Positions 49,215 through 63,300 are shown, counted from the stretch's first letter. The stretch: DNA of 64,000 nucleotides from Reticulitermes speratus (GCA_021186555.1 JAJKFL010000237.1:248001-312000), one strand, 5' to 3'. Translations and numbers: made by a program. The notes: generated by a model not told the origin, from the sequence alone.

Positions 49215-52200
49215 TAAAGCAAGTTGCTCCTGACAGCACACATAACGTCTGTCTTCCTGTTACAGACAGTCTGTAACTTTTATCTTGTGCTTGTTACATC
49301 ACATTTACATAACACAGCAAGTTGCTCCTGATAGAAATCATAACGCCTGTCTTCCTGTTACACACTGTCTGTCACTTATATCTTGTGATTGTTACATCAC
49401 ATTTACATAACACAGCAAGTTGATCTTGATATCACTCATAACGTCTGTATTCCTGTTAAACACTGTCTGTCACTTATATCTTGTGCTCGTTACATCACAT
49501 TTACATAACACAGCAAGTTGCTCCTGATAGAAATCATAACGCCTGTCTTCCTGTTACACACTGTCTGTCACTTATATCTTGTGATTGTTACATCACAATT
49601 AAATAACACAGCAAGTTGATCTTGATATCACTCATAACGTCTGTCTTCTTGTTACACACTGTCTGTCACTTATACCTTGTGATTCTTATATCACATTTAC
49701 TTAACATACAGCAATTTACTCCTGATAGAACTCATAACGGCTGTCTTCCTCTTACACACTATATGCCACTGATATAAATTGTGCTTGTTATATCACATTT
49801 ACATAACACAGAAAGTTGCTCTTGATATCACTCATAACGTCTGTCTTCCTGTTACACACTGTCTGACACTTATAACTTGTGCTTGTTACATCACATTTAC
49901 ATAACACAGCAAGTTGCTCTTGATATCACTCATAACGCCTGTCTTCCTGTTACACACTGTCTGTCACTTATATCTTGTGCTTGTTACATCACATTTACAT
50001 AAAAAAGCAAGTTGCTCTTGATGTCACTCATAACGCCTGTCTTCCTGTTACACACTGTCTGTCACTTATATCTTGTGCTTGTTATATCACATTTACTTAA
50101 CATACAGCAATTTACTCCTGATAGAACTCATAACGTCTGTCTTCCTGTTACACACTATATGTCACTTATATCTTGTGCTTGTTACATCACATTTACATAA
50201 CACAGCAAGTTGCTCTTGATATCACTCATAACGCCTGTCTTCCTGTTACAAACTGTCTGTCACTTATATCTTGTGCTTGTTACATCACATTTGCATAACA
50301 CAGCAAGTTGCTCTTGATATCACTCATAACGCCTGTCTTCTTGTTACACACTGTCTGTCACTTATATCTTATGCTTGTTACATCACATTTACATAACAGA
50401 GCAAGTTGCTCTTGATATCACTCATAACGTCTGTCTTCCTGTTACATACTGTCTGTCACTTATATATTGTGCTTGTTACATCACATTTACATAAGAGAGC
50501 AAGTTGCTCTTGATATCACTCATAGCGTCTGTCTTCCTCTTACACACTGTCACTTATATCTTGTGCTTGTTACATCACATTTATATAACAGAGCAAGTTG
50601 CTCTTGATATCACTCATAACGTCTGTCTTCCTGTTACACACTGTCTGTCACTTATATCTTGTGCTTGTTGTATCACATTTACATAACAAACAGCAAGTTG
50701 CTCCTGATAGCACTCATAACGTCTGTCTTCATGTTACACACTGTCTGTCACTTATATCTTGTGCCTGTTACATCACATTTACATAAAACACAGCAAGTTG
50801 CTAATGATAGCACTCATAATGCCTTTCTTCCTGTTACAGAATGCTGTAACTTATATCTTGTGCTTGTTACATCACATTTACATAACACACAGCAAGTTGC
50901 TAATGATAGCATTCATAACGCCTGTCTTCCTGTTACAGAATGCTGTAACTTATATCTTCTGCTTGTTACATTACATTTACATAACACACAGCAAGTTGCT
51001 AATGATAGCACTCATAACGCCTGTCTTCCTGTTACAGAATGCTGTAACTTATATCTTCAACTTGTTACATCACATTTACGTAACACACAGCATGTTGCAA
51101 ATGATAGCAATCATTACGCCTGTCTTCCTGTTACAGAATGCTGTAACTTATATCTTCTGCTTGTTACATTACATTTACATAACACACAGCAAGTTGCTAA
51201 TGATAGCACTCATAACGCCTGTCTTCCTGTTACAGAATGCTGTAATTTATATCTTGTGCTTCTTACATTACATTTACATAACACTCAGCAAGTTGCTCTT
51301 GATAGAACTCATAACGCCTGACTTCCTGTTACACACTGTCTGTCATTTATATCTTGTAATTGTTACATCACATTTACATAACACAGCAAGTTGCTCTTGA
51401 TATCACTCATAACGTCTGTCTTCCTGTTACACACTGTCTGTCACTTATATCTTGTGCTTGTTACATCACATTTACATAACACAGCAAGTTGCTCTTGATA
51501 TCACTCATAACGCCTGTCTTCCTGTTACACACTGTTTGTCACTTATATCTTGTGCTTGTTACATCACATTTACATAACACAGCAAGTTGCTCTTGATATC
51601 ACTCATAACGCCTGTCTTCCTGTTACACACTGTCTGTCACTTATATCTTGTGCTTGTTATATCACATTTACTTAACATACAGCAATTTACTCCTGATAGA
51701 ACTCATAACGTCTGTCTTCCTGTTACACACTATATGTCACTTATATCTTGTGCTTGTTACATCACACATACATAACACAGCAAGTTGTTCTTAATATCAC
51801 TCATAACGCCTGTCGTCCTGTTACAAACTGTCTGTCACTTATATCTTGTGCTTGTTAGATAACATTTGCATAACACAGCAAGTTGCTCTTGATATCACTC
51901 ATAACGCCTGTCTTCTTGTTACACACTGTCTGTCAATTATATCTTGTGTTTGTTACATCACATTTACATAACACAGCAAGTTGCTCTTGATATCACTCAT
52001 AACGTCTGTCTTCCTGTTACATACTGTCTGTCACTTTAATCTTGTGCTTGTTACATCACATTTACATAAGAGAGCAAGTTGCTCTTGATATCACTCATAA
52101 CGTCTCTCTTCCTGTTACACACTGTCTGTCACTTATATCTTGTGCTTGTTACATCACATTTACATAAGAGAGCAAGTTGCTCTTGATATCACTCATAACG

Positions 52201-55200
52201 TCTCTCTTCCTGTTACACACTGTCTGTCACTTATATCTTGTGCTTGTTACATCACATTTATATAACAGAGCAAGTTGCTCTTCATATCACTCATAACGTC
52301 TGTCTTCCTGTTACACACTGTCTGTCACTTATATCTTGTGCTTGTTATATCACATTTACATAACAAACAGCAAGTTGCTCCTGATAGCACTCATAACGTC
52401 TGTCTTCCTGTTACACACTGTCTGTCACTTATATCTTGTGCCTGTTACATCACATTCACATAAAACACAGCAAGTTGCTAATGATAGCACTCATAACGCC
52501 TTTCTTCCTGTTACAGAATGCTGTAACTTATATCTTGTGCTTGTTACATCACATTTACATAACACACAGCAACTAGCTAATAATATCACTCATAACGTCT
52601 ATCTTCCTGTTACACACTATCTGTCACATATATCTGTGTTTGTTCCTTCACATTTACATTACACACAGCAAGTTGCTCCTGATGGCACTCATAACGCCTG
52701 TCTTCCTATTACACACTGTCTGTCACATATACCTTGTGCTTGTTACATCACATTTACATAACACACAGCAAGTTGCTCCTGATAGAACTCATAACGTCTG
52801 TCTTCCTCTTACACACTGTCTGTCACTTATATCTTGTACTTGTTACATCACTTTTCAAACACACAGCATGTTGCTAATGATAGCATTCATAACGCCTGTC
52901 TTCCTGTTACAGAATGCTGTAACTTATAACTTGTGCTTTTTACATAACATTTACATAACACACAGCAAGTTGCTAATGATAGCATTCATAACGCCTGTCT
53001 TCCTGTTACAGAATGCTGTAACTTATAACTTGTGCTTGTTACATAACATTTACATAGCACACAGCAAGTTGCTAATGATAGCACCCATAACGCCTGTCTT
53101 CCTGTTACAGAATGCTGTAACTTATATCTTCTGCTTGTTACATCACATTTACGTAACACACAGCAAGTTGCTAATGATAGCACTCATAACGCCATTCTTC
53201 CTGTTACAGAATGCTGTAACTTATATCTTCTGCTTGTTACATCACATTTACATAACACACAGCAAGTTGCTAATGATAGCACTGATATCGCCTGTCTTCC
53301 TGTTACAAAATGCTGTAACTTATATCTTGTGCTTGTTACGTCACATTTACATAACACACAGCATGTTGCTCTTGATATCACTCATAATGCCTGTTTCCTG
53401 TTGCACACTGTCTGTCACATATAACTTTTGCTTGTTACATCACATTTACATAACACAGCAAGTTGCTAATAATATCACTCATAACGTCTGTCTTCCTGTT
53501 ATACACTGTCTGTTACATATAACTTGTGCTTGTTATATCACATTTACATAACACACAGGAAGTTGCTAATGACAGCACTCATAACGTCTGTCTTCCTGTT
53601 ACAGAATGCTGTAACTTATATCTTGTGCTTGTTACATCACATTTACATAACACACAGCAAGTTGCTAATAATATCACTCATAACATCTGTCTTCCTGTTA
53701 CACACTGTCTGTCACTTATATCTTGTGCTTGTTATATCACATTTACATAGCAAACAGCAAGTTGCTCCTGATAGCACTCATAACGTCTGTCTTCCTGTTA
53801 CACACTGTCTGTCACTTATATCTTGTGCTAGTTACATTACATTTACATAGCACACAGCAAGTTGCTAATGATAGCACTCATAACGCCTGTCTTCCTGTTA
53901 CAGAATGCTGTAACTTATATCTTCTGCTTGTTACATCACATTTACATAACACACAGCAAGTTGCTAATGATAGCACTCATAACGCCTGTCTTCCTGTTAC
54001 AGAATGCTGTAACTTATATCTTGTGCTTGTTACATTACATTTACATAACACTCAGCAAGTTGTTCTTGATAGCACTCATAACGCCTGTTTTCCTGTTACA
54101 CACTGTCTGTCACATATACCTTGTGCTTGTTACATCACGTTTACATAACACAGCAAGTTGCTCCTGATAGCACTCATAACGTCTGTCTTCCTGTTACAAA
54201 CTGTCTGTCACTTATATCTTGTAATTGTTACATCACATTTACATAACACAACTAGTTGCTCCTGATAGCACTCATAACGCCTGTTTTCCTGTTACAAACT
54301 GTCTGTCACATATACCTTGTGCTTGTTACATCACATTTACATAACACACAGCAATTTGCTAATAATATCACTCATAAAGTCTGTCTTCCTGTTACACACT
54401 GTCTGTCACATATACCTTGTGCTTGTTACATCACATTTACATAACACAGCAAGTTGCTAATAATATCACTCATATCGTCTGTCTTCCTGTTACACACTGT
54501 CTGTCACATATACCTTGTGCTTGTTATATCACATTTACATAACACAGCAAGTTGCTAATAATATCACTCATAACGTCTGTCTTCCTGTTACAAACTGTCT
54601 GTCACTTATATCTTGTAATTGTTGCATCACATTTACATAACACACAGCAAGTTGCTCCTGATAGCACTAAAAAGTCTGTCTTCCTGTTATACACTGTCTG
54701 TCACTTATATCTTGTACTTGTTACATCACATTTACATAACACACAGCAAGTTGCTCTTGATAGCACTCGTAACGCCTGTTTTCCTGTTACACACTGTCTG
54801 TCACATACACATTGTGCTTGTTACATCACATTTACATAACACAGCAAGTTGCTAATAATATCACTCATAACGTCTATCTTCCTGTTACACACTGTCTGTC
54901 ACATATACCTTTTGCTTTTTACATCGCATTTACATAACACAGCAAGTTGCTAATAATATCACTCATAACGTCTGTCTTCCTGTTTCACACTGTCTGTCAC
55001 ATATACCTTTTGCTTGTTACATCACATTTACATAACACAGCAAGTTGCTAATTATATCACTCATAACTTCTGTCTTCCTGTTACACACTGTCTGTCACAT
55101 ATACCTTGTGCTTGTTACATCACATTTACATAACACAGCAAGTTGCTAATAATATCACTCATAACGTCTGTCTTCCTGTTACACACTCTCTGTCACATAT

Positions 55201-55425
55201 ACCTTGTGCTTGTTATATCACATTTACATAACACAGCAAGTTGCTAATGACAACACTCATAACGTCTTTCTTCCTGTTACAGAATTCTGTATCTTATATC
55301 TTGTGCTTGTTACATCACATTTACATAACACACAGCAAGTTGCTCTTGATAGCACTCATAACGCCAGTTTTCCTGTTACAGACTGCTGTAACTTATATCT
55401 TGTGCTTGTTACATCACATTTACTT
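49215..55425. repeat. 98-bp tandem array, about 63 copies, 6.2 kb
   Basis: This is the largest array of the window. The unit contains CACAGCAAGTTGCTCTTGAT, TCACTCATAACGTCTGTC, TTCCTGTTACACACTGTCTG and TTGTGCTTGTTACATCACAT. Two unit subfamilies occur, one with CACTGTCTGTCAC and one with GAATGCTGTAAC. A block near 50.0-50.8 kb is repeated near 51.6-52.5 kb at an offset of about 1,575 bp, with the same marker units in the same order. Many 60-300-codon plus frames are by-products of a stop-poor unit. Confidence 0.95.
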
Positions 55426-55854
55426 AATTTTAATACACTTGCTTCCCCCAGGAGAAGAATTTGCATTTTATAATTTGAACCATTTCTTAACAACAGAGCT
55501 GCAAACGATCATTGGGGTTTCGCTAGGTAGTATACGAAATTTTATAGACATTTACGTAACCTAGTAACGATACTAAATTTCTCCAGTACGGTGCGTATTC
55601 TCCATATCCCTGTAACAGCGCAAGGTTCGTTCCCCTAACACCAATAACTTAACGTATCTAGCTGCTCTCGTTCCCATCTCTGTTACATCGACGGTCATTA
55701 TCGGTGGATCTCCCCAAACAAGCGATGTGGATCTCTGACTTTTCTCATTTCCTCTCGGTTCTTCCATCTGCTCTCAGATCCGTAGCTGCCCTGCCTTTCA
55801 CTTAAATGCGTTCCCGTTCGCGCCTTCACCTATATGCCGCTTCCTTACGCACCG
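55426..55854. other. unique spacer
   Basis: No gene recognised. A 64-codon minus frame is unsupported. Confidence 0.4.
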
Positions 55855-57250
55855 CTCGGTAAAACCAACACCGACACTTTACTCAAAACAACCAGTCCTA
55901 CTGTACAGACATTTGTACTGTAAAACCACCACCGACATTTGCTCAAACAAACCAGTTCCACTGTACTGACATTTGTACTGTGAAACCAACATCGAAACTT
56001 TGCTCAAACCAACCAGTCCCACTATACTGACATTTGTACTGTAAAACCAACATCGACACTTTGCTCAAACCAACAAGTCCCACTTTACTGACATTTGTAC
56101 TGTAAAACCAACATCGACACTTTGCTCAAACCAACAAGTCCCACTTTACTGACATTTGTACTGTAAAACCAACATCGAAACTTTGCTCAAACCAACCAGT
56201 CCCACTATACTGACATTTGTACTGTAAAACCAACATCGACACTTTGCTCAAACCAACCAGTCCCACTGTACTGACATTTGTACTGTAAAACCAACATCGA
56301 AACTTTGCTCAAACCAACCAGTCCCACTGTACTGACATTTGTACTGTAAAACCAACATCGACACTTTGCTCAAACCAACCAGTCCCACTGTACTGACATT
56401 TGTACTGTAAAACCAACATCGACACTTTGCTCACACCAACCAGTCCCACTGTAATAACATTTGTACTGTAAAACCAACATCGACACTTTGCTCACACCAA
56501 CCAGTCCTACTGTACTGACATTTGTACAGTAAAACCACCACCGACACCTTGCTCAAACCAACCAGTCCTACTGTACTGACATTTGTACTGTAAATTCACC
56601 ACCGACACTTTGCTCACACCAACCAGTCCTACTGTACTGACATTTGCACTGTAAAACCACCACCGACACTTTGCTCACACCAACCAGTCCTACTGTACTG
56701 ACATTTGTACTGTAAAACCACCACCGACATTTGCTCAAACCTACCAGTCCTACTGTACTGACATTTGTACATTAAAACCACCACCGACATTTCCTCAAAC
56801 CAACCAGTCCCACTGTACTGACATTTGTACTGTAAAACCACCACCGACACTTTGCTCACACCAACCAGTCCTACTGTACTGACATTTGTACACTAAAACC
56901 ACCACCGACACTTTGCTCACAACAACCAGTCCTACTGTACTGACATTTCTACTGTAAAACCGCCACCGACACTTTGCTCACACCAACCAGTCCTACTGTA
57001 CTGACATTTGTACAGTAAAACCACCACCGACAATTTGCTCACACCAACTAGTCTTACTGTACTGACATTTGTACAGTAAAACCACCACCGACAATTTGCT
57101 TACACCAACCATTCCTACTTTACTGACATTTGTACAGTAGAACCACCACCGACACTTTGCACACACCAACCAGTCCTACTGTACTGACATTTGTACACTA
57201 AATCCACCACCGACACTTTGCACACACCAACCAGTCCTACTATACTGACA
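55855..57250. repeat. 61-bp tandem array, about 22 copies
   Basis: The unit contains AAACCAACATCGACACTTTG, CTCAAACCAACCAGTCCCAC and TGTACTGACATTTGTACTG. The left half has AACATCGACAC and the right half ACCACCGACAC, a clean two-block variant distribution. Confidence 0.95.
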
Positions 57251-57865
57251 TTCCTATTACAGTGCTAAACCGGCTGTGCTAACACTATCCTGACACAGGC
57301 AGAACAGGATGGACAATGGTCGTAATTGCTTTGTGTGGATCGAATTAATGTCCTTATGCAGATGGCTTGGGGGTGATGGTTACATTGAAAAAAAATATAT
57401 ATATATATATATATATATGGCTGGAAACAATGATTACAGTAAATATAATTTGTGCGTGTTTTTACTGTAATAAAGCACGGAAATACATTACAATATATGT
57501 GGTCTAATATGTAGGCCTATATATGTACACACAGCTATATATATATGTATTTCTAGTCCTTTACGTCTATTTCTACTACTCGTATTTTTACTACAACATT
57601 GATGCTACTGTAATATTTTACTAGTAGTAGTAGTAGTAGTAGTAGTAGTAATGTCAGTAGCAGTTGTAATATTGTTGTCTTAGTTCCATCCTCCGCAAAA
57701 CTCTATACTCAATCACGAATTCTGCTTACGTTAAATATATCGGACATAACCTCAATAATCCGTGTCGTCGCCATGTTTGTAACTGCAGACCTACCAACAG
57801 TATTTCGTACACACAGTATGCAGGTATAATTACAGTGTGTCTGTACCACAGTTTGTGCGGTCCAT
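57251..57865. other. unique spacer with microsatellites
   Basis: (TA)n lies at about 57,394-57,418 and (TAG)n at about 57,622-57,649. No gene recognised. Confidence 0.6.
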
Positions 57866-58445
57866 CAGTTACCGTCAGTAAACACACAGCTACAGTCACT
57901 CATGTTACCGTATAAATATTACCATAACAAAGTCACACGTACCGTCACGGTCTGCTGCCATACAGCAGGTCTTCTCACACTGTGTAATAACACGACACAC
58001 TAAAATGGTGGTGAACTTGTGCTACTGCCTCCACACACCAATATATATATATATATATATATATATCAGTTACCGTCAGTAAACACACAGCTACAGTCAG
58101 TCATGTTACCATATAAATATTACCATAACAAAGTCCCACGTACCGTCACGGTCTGCTGCCTTACAGCAGGTGTTCTAACACTGTGTAATAACACGACACA
58201 CGAAAATGGTGGTGAACTTGTGCTAATACCTCCACACACCGATATATATATATATATATCAGTCACCGTCAGTAAACACACAGCTACAGTCAGTCATGTT
58301 ACCATATAAATATTATCATAACAATGTCTCACGTACCGTCACTGTCTGCTGTCATACAGCAGGTGTTCTCACACTGTCTAATAACACGACACACTAAAAT
58401 GGTGGTGAACTTGTGTTACTGCTTCCACACAACGATATATATATA
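57866..58445. repeat. about 195-bp tandem repeat, 3 copies, with (TA)n ends
   Basis: Copies start with CAGTTACCGTCAGTAAACAC (or CAGTCACC) near 57,867, 58,066 and 58,259, and each ends in an AT dinucleotide run of different length. The microsatellite sits exactly at each unit border. Confidence 0.93.
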
Positions 58446-59634
58446 TATTATGATTATGAATGTTGTGTGTTGGCAGTTGGACAATTTGTGCAGGAGTGTG
58501 AGCGGGTCAGCAGCAAGTGACCGTATTCTGTGACATTTTGATTGTTGTAAGTTAGCAGTTGGACACTTTGGGCAGGAGTGTGAGTGGGTCAGCAGGAAGT
58601 GACCGCAATCTGTACACAGTAAATTGTGTGACATTATGGTTGTTGTGTGTTGGGAGTTGAACACTTTGTGCAGGAGTGTGAGTGGGTCAGCAGGAAGTGA
58701 CCGTAATGTGTACACTGTAAATTGTGTGACAATATAATTGTTCTATATTGGCTGTTGGACAATTTGTGCAGGAGTGAGAGTGGGTCAGCAGGAAGTGACT
58801 GAACTGTGTACACTGTAAATTGTGTGACATTATGATTGTTGTATGTTGGCAGTTGGACACTTTGTGCAGGAGTGAGAGTGGATCAGCAGGAAGTGACTGT
58901 ACTGTGTACACTGTAAATTGTGTGACATTATGATTGTTGTATGTTGGCAGTTGGACACTTTGTGCAGGAGTGTGAGTGGATCAGCAGGAAGTGACTGTAC
59001 TGTGTACACTGTAAATTGTGTGACATTATGATTGTTGTATGTTGGCAGTTGGACACTTTGTGCAGGAGTGTGAGTGGGCCAGTAGGATGTGACCGTACTG
59101 TGTACACTGTAAATTGTGTGACATTATGATTGTTGTATGTTGGCAGTTGGACACTTTGTGCAGGAGTGAGAGTGGATCAGCAGGAAGTGACTGTACTGTG
59201 TACACTGTAAATTGTGTGACATTATGATTGTTCTGTGTTGGCAATTGGACACTTTGTGCAGAAGTGTGAGTGGGTCAGCAGGAAGTGACTGTAGTTTGTA
59301 CACTGTAAATTGTGTGACATTATGATTGTTGTGTGTTGGCAGTTGGACACTCTGTGCAGGAGTGTGAGTGGGTCAGCAGGAAGTGTCCGTACTGTGTACA
59401 CTGTAAATATTGTGACATTTTGATTGTTGTGTGTTGGCATTTGGACAATTTTGCAGGAGTGTGAGTGGGTCAGCAGGAAGTGACCTATTGTGTACACAGC
59501 AAATTGTGTGACGATTTGATTGTTGTATTTTGGCAGTTGGACACTTTGTGCAGGAGTGTGAGTGGGTCAGCAGGAAGTGACAGTACTGTGTAAACTCTAA
59601 ATTGTTTGACATTATGATTGTTGTATGTTGGCAG
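58446..59634. repeat. 98-bp tandem array, 12 copies, splice-acceptor-like core
   Basis: The unit contains GTGTGACATTATGATTGTTG, TATGTTGGCAGTTGGACAC, GTGCAGGAGTGTGAGTGGGT and CAGCAGGAAGTGAC. Its TGATTGTTGTATGTTGGCAG segment resembles a 3' splice site. The last unit breaks off exactly after TGTTGGCAG, where a possible exon begins. It is unrelated to the 98-bp array at 49-55 kb. Confidence 0.93.
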
Positions 59635-59731
59635 GCCTGGAGAGACATCAGACAAGAGACTGCTGTGGCTGTGAACAAAGGCTGCCATGATGTTGGACTG
59701 AGGAAGCAGCACCTCGGATATCACGAGAGCT
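59635..59731 (+). CDS. possible internal exon (97 bp), product unknown
   Basis: The segment is bounded by TGTTGGCAG on the left and by GTGAGTATTG on the right, an almost ideal donor (GTGAGT). The interval is open in one frame and reads AWRDIRQETAVAVNKGCHD followed by VGLRKQHLGYHES. Base composition is richer in GC than the flanks. I do not recognise the product. The frame also stays open through the donor into downstream sequence for a further 20 codons or so, which weakens the case. It could belong to a transcript that includes the lipase-like gene 0.6 kb downstream or to another gene lying across the array. Confidence 0.3.
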
Positions 59732-60322
59732 GTGAGTATTGGCATTTCACATTTCTGTATGTTTTATGTGTATTGCACTGTGTTGATGTTGGCAAAGCTT
59801 ACTGACTGGTAGAAACTTGCTGACACGCATTTTAAAACCATTACATGTTTGCACAGTGGCATGATGCTGTAGACGGACCCAGGACATTATACACACTGCA
59901 GAATGCCCGCGAGGAGCACTGCTAACATCGGAGTGGGGGTAGAAGACATGTGTCTTCACTACCTGACATTCCACAGGACGTTCCTGCAGTCTGTTCACTG
60001 AAGAATAGTGTCTTCAACAGTATCTGACATCGTGGTTTGGCTGTTGGAGAGGTATCACACATAAGATTGTCACATCAGTTAAATTTTATTCCAGTTTGTG
60101 TTGCATATCACAGTGGCTTTCAATCATGAGGTTACATTAGTTAATTTATTACGTTTAACTTTATTGCATGAATTGAACACGTAGACTCAACTACTCTTTA
60201 AGTTCCCACACAAGTATCTGACACTACTTAATAAACGTCTTCGATAGTTTGCATTAGTATTAATAATATACTGTATCACAGCAAGGCTTTAAACTCACAG
60301 TGCACACAGCTGAGGCGTCACA
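59732..60322. other. upstream region of the lipase-like gene
   Basis: No array and no clear promoter element is visible. An in-frame TGA at 60,311-60,313 closes the reading frame just before the gene start. An acceptor-like CTCACAG at about 60,294-60,300 could end a 5' UTR intron. Both are inference. Confidence 0.4.
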
Positions 60323-63300
60323 ATGCCTGCCTTGAACTGTTTTGGTTCAAAAGAAAGTGGGAGAGAAACTTCAGTATCGCAAACCGATCAGGCAGCTGAG
60401 CAAAGTGTTTTGCCTCCATTCTCAGGAAAATTAAGTGTAGATGAAGAGCGAAAATTGAGCAACAAAAATTTTAAACAATCAATCGAAAACTTCTTCAAAG
60501 ACAAAACTATAACCCCCCTAAGCCAACTGAGAGCAACGCCCCCTTTTCCCACTCCGTACTTGCTGGCCCAGTTTGCCTCCAAGACATACACAGACTACAA
60601 CAGACAAGAGACTGACGCTCAGTATGAGGCACGGTTAGCTTTACCTGACGGCTGGAAGTTACTGACAACAGCGTCTAATACTGGAAGGAACAACGGATAT
60701 TTTGGAGCAGCCTATTGGCACCCTGAGCATCAGCAGGTTGTGATTGCTCATCGAGGCAATGACCTTACAAATTTAGGAGAAACCTTTACGGACATAAGTG
60801 GTGTGTTGTTCAAACACCATGTTCAACAAATGGGTTCTGCTAGCACCTTTGCACATAAGGTTGTTGAAGTGCTGCGAAAAGTTTATAAAGGAAAGAGGAC
60901 CAATTTCCAAGTGTTCTTCACCGGCCACTATTTAGGTGGTTGGCTAGCGCAAATCACTACCTTTACCACTAAATACCTTAAGAGCAAAGGAAATACTTTC
61001 CTTAAAAGTGACAATGTCCCACACAGTTATCATCCCCACACAGTAGTATTTGACAGCCCAGGTTGCAAAGATATGTTGTCACAAATGGCTGACAAATTTG
61101 ATGTACGCCTCGACGGGAGTTCGTTTGACTTAAACAAGTTAGATATCACAAATTATCTGTCCGCTCCAAATCGCATTAATACCTGTAACGCGCATTTCGG
61201 TACGGTCTATCGGGTATTTACTGATTTGCCTGATATGGACTGGCAGGAGCAGCATACTGCATTGTATAAATTTGCGGCGCATATTATGGGTGAAATTGTG
61301 GAAGTCTTTGACCCTCAAACAGGGCAAGTACGTAAAGATGAACAGGGACAGCTAAAAGTACAAGAGGTAATAGATTGGCCCGTCAGTACTGGCTTATCCT
61401 GCAGTGAAGAATACAAACGTTTCTTTAAATGGGCCAAGCATTTAAATAAATACCACGCAGAGGTAAAAGACGTAAGTTTCCCGCTACAGGGTTACCACAC
61501 AATTCGTTATCAAACTAAAAATTTTGACGAGTGGGTGACTAGTATAAGCATATTTAGTCAGGAAGAACGGCAGTTTTTGGAGGATTATTGTCGGCTGTGT
61601 CAGTTACCTGAATTCTTTAAGCCTAAAGAAATTTTTTCTGCAATCAGAAATAATGAAGCTCAGGATGAAGCTGAAAATGTATTACAAGGCCTTGAGATTG
61701 AAAATGAAACAATTCGCTGTACAGATGCCAGTGCATTACAGGCACATATCCCCTACGTGAAGAGGTTGCTTCAACTTTTCCCAGAGATAAAAGAGAACAC
61801 AAAGTGTGCTTTGAGCAAAGCTGAGCAAAATATTTTGCCGCCATTATCAGGAAAATTAACTGTGGATGAAGACCTAAATTTGAGCAAAGAAACCTTTGAT
61901 GTGTTCTTGAATAACAAGATTTTAACACCCATTAGCCAACTCACAGCGACGCCCGCTTTTCCCACTCCCTACGTGCTGGCCCAGTTTGCCTCCAAGGCAT
62001 ACACAGACTACAAAAGACGAGAGACTGACGCTCAGTATGAGACACGGTTAGCTTTACCTGACGGCTGGAAGTTACTGACAACAGCGTCTAATTCTAGAAG
62101 GAACAACGGCTATTTTGGAGCAGCCTATTGGCACCCTGAGCATCAGCAGGTTGTGATTGCTCATCGAGGCACAAATCCAATGAAATGGGGACCAGTGTGG
62201 ACAGACATAAAGGGTGTGCTGCGTAATAAGTATGTTAGACAAATGGAATCTGCAAGCACCTTTGCATATACGGTTGTTGAAGTGCTGCGAGAAGTTAATC
62301 AGAAAAAGGGGACCAATTTTCAAGTGTTCTTTACCGGCCACTCTTTAGGGGGTTGGCTAGCGCAAATCACTGCCTTTACCACTGAATACCTTAAGAGCAA
62401 AGAAAATACTTTCCTTAAAAGTGACAATGTCCCACACAGTTATCATCCCCACACAGTAGTATTTGACAGCCCAGGTTGTAAAGAAATGTTGTCACAAATG
62501 ACTGACACATTTGATGTACTCTACGACGGGCGTTCCATTTACCCAGAGCACTTAGATATCACAAGTTATCTGTCCGCTCCAAATCGCATTAATACTTGTA
62601 AAAAACATTTAGGGACGGTGTATCGCGTCTTTACTGATTTGTCTGATATGCCCTGGTGGAAAAAGTGTAGTGCATTATATAACTTTCCGGCGCACAGTAT
62701 GGATAGAATTGTGCAAGTCTTTGACCCTGAAAGTGGGCAAGTACTTAAAGATGGAAACAGACAGTTCAAATTGCAAGTGGTAATAGATTGGCCTATCAGT
62801 GCTGGTTTATCCCGTGGTAAAGAATACAAGCGTTTCTTTAAATGGGCAAAGCATTTAAATAATTACCACGCAGAGATAAAAGACGTAAGATACCCGCACG
62901 ATGGTTACCACCCAATTCGTTATCAAACTAAAGAATATGACGAACGGGTGACTAGTATAAACATATTTAGTCAGGAAGAACGGCAGTTTTTTGAGGATTA
63001 TCGGCGGCTGTGTCAGTTACCTGAATTCTTTATGCCTAAAGATATGTTTACTGCAATCGGAAATGAACAGGCCCAGAAACAAGCTGAAACAATATTACAA
63101 AGCTTTGAGATTGAAAGTGAAACAATTCGCTGTACAGATGTCAGTGCATTAGAGGCACATATCACCTACGTGAAGAGGCTGCTTCAACTTTTCCCTGAGA
63201 TAAAAGAGAGCACAAAGTGTGCTTTGTCACCACGCCAGATTAGCAACAACGTTTATCAAATTGGAACCAAGCGTCACCTCGAAACGCTTCACCAAAGCCC

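Noticed and set aside
46871..55560. Many Cys- or Leu-rich plus-strand frames in the 40-bp and 98-bp arrays as cysteine-rich peptides
   Set aside because: Unit lengths of 40 and 98 shift the frame each unit, and all phases are open for long runs. No signal peptide with a consistent start exists.
258..59634. CRISPR arrays
   Set aside because: The repeats are head-to-tail without unique spacers, and the surroundings are eukaryotic with LINEs, SINEs and mariner remains.
61139..62829. Minus-strand frames of 62-94 codons opposite the lipase-like gene
   Set aside because: Antisense shadows of a well-supported plus-strand frame.
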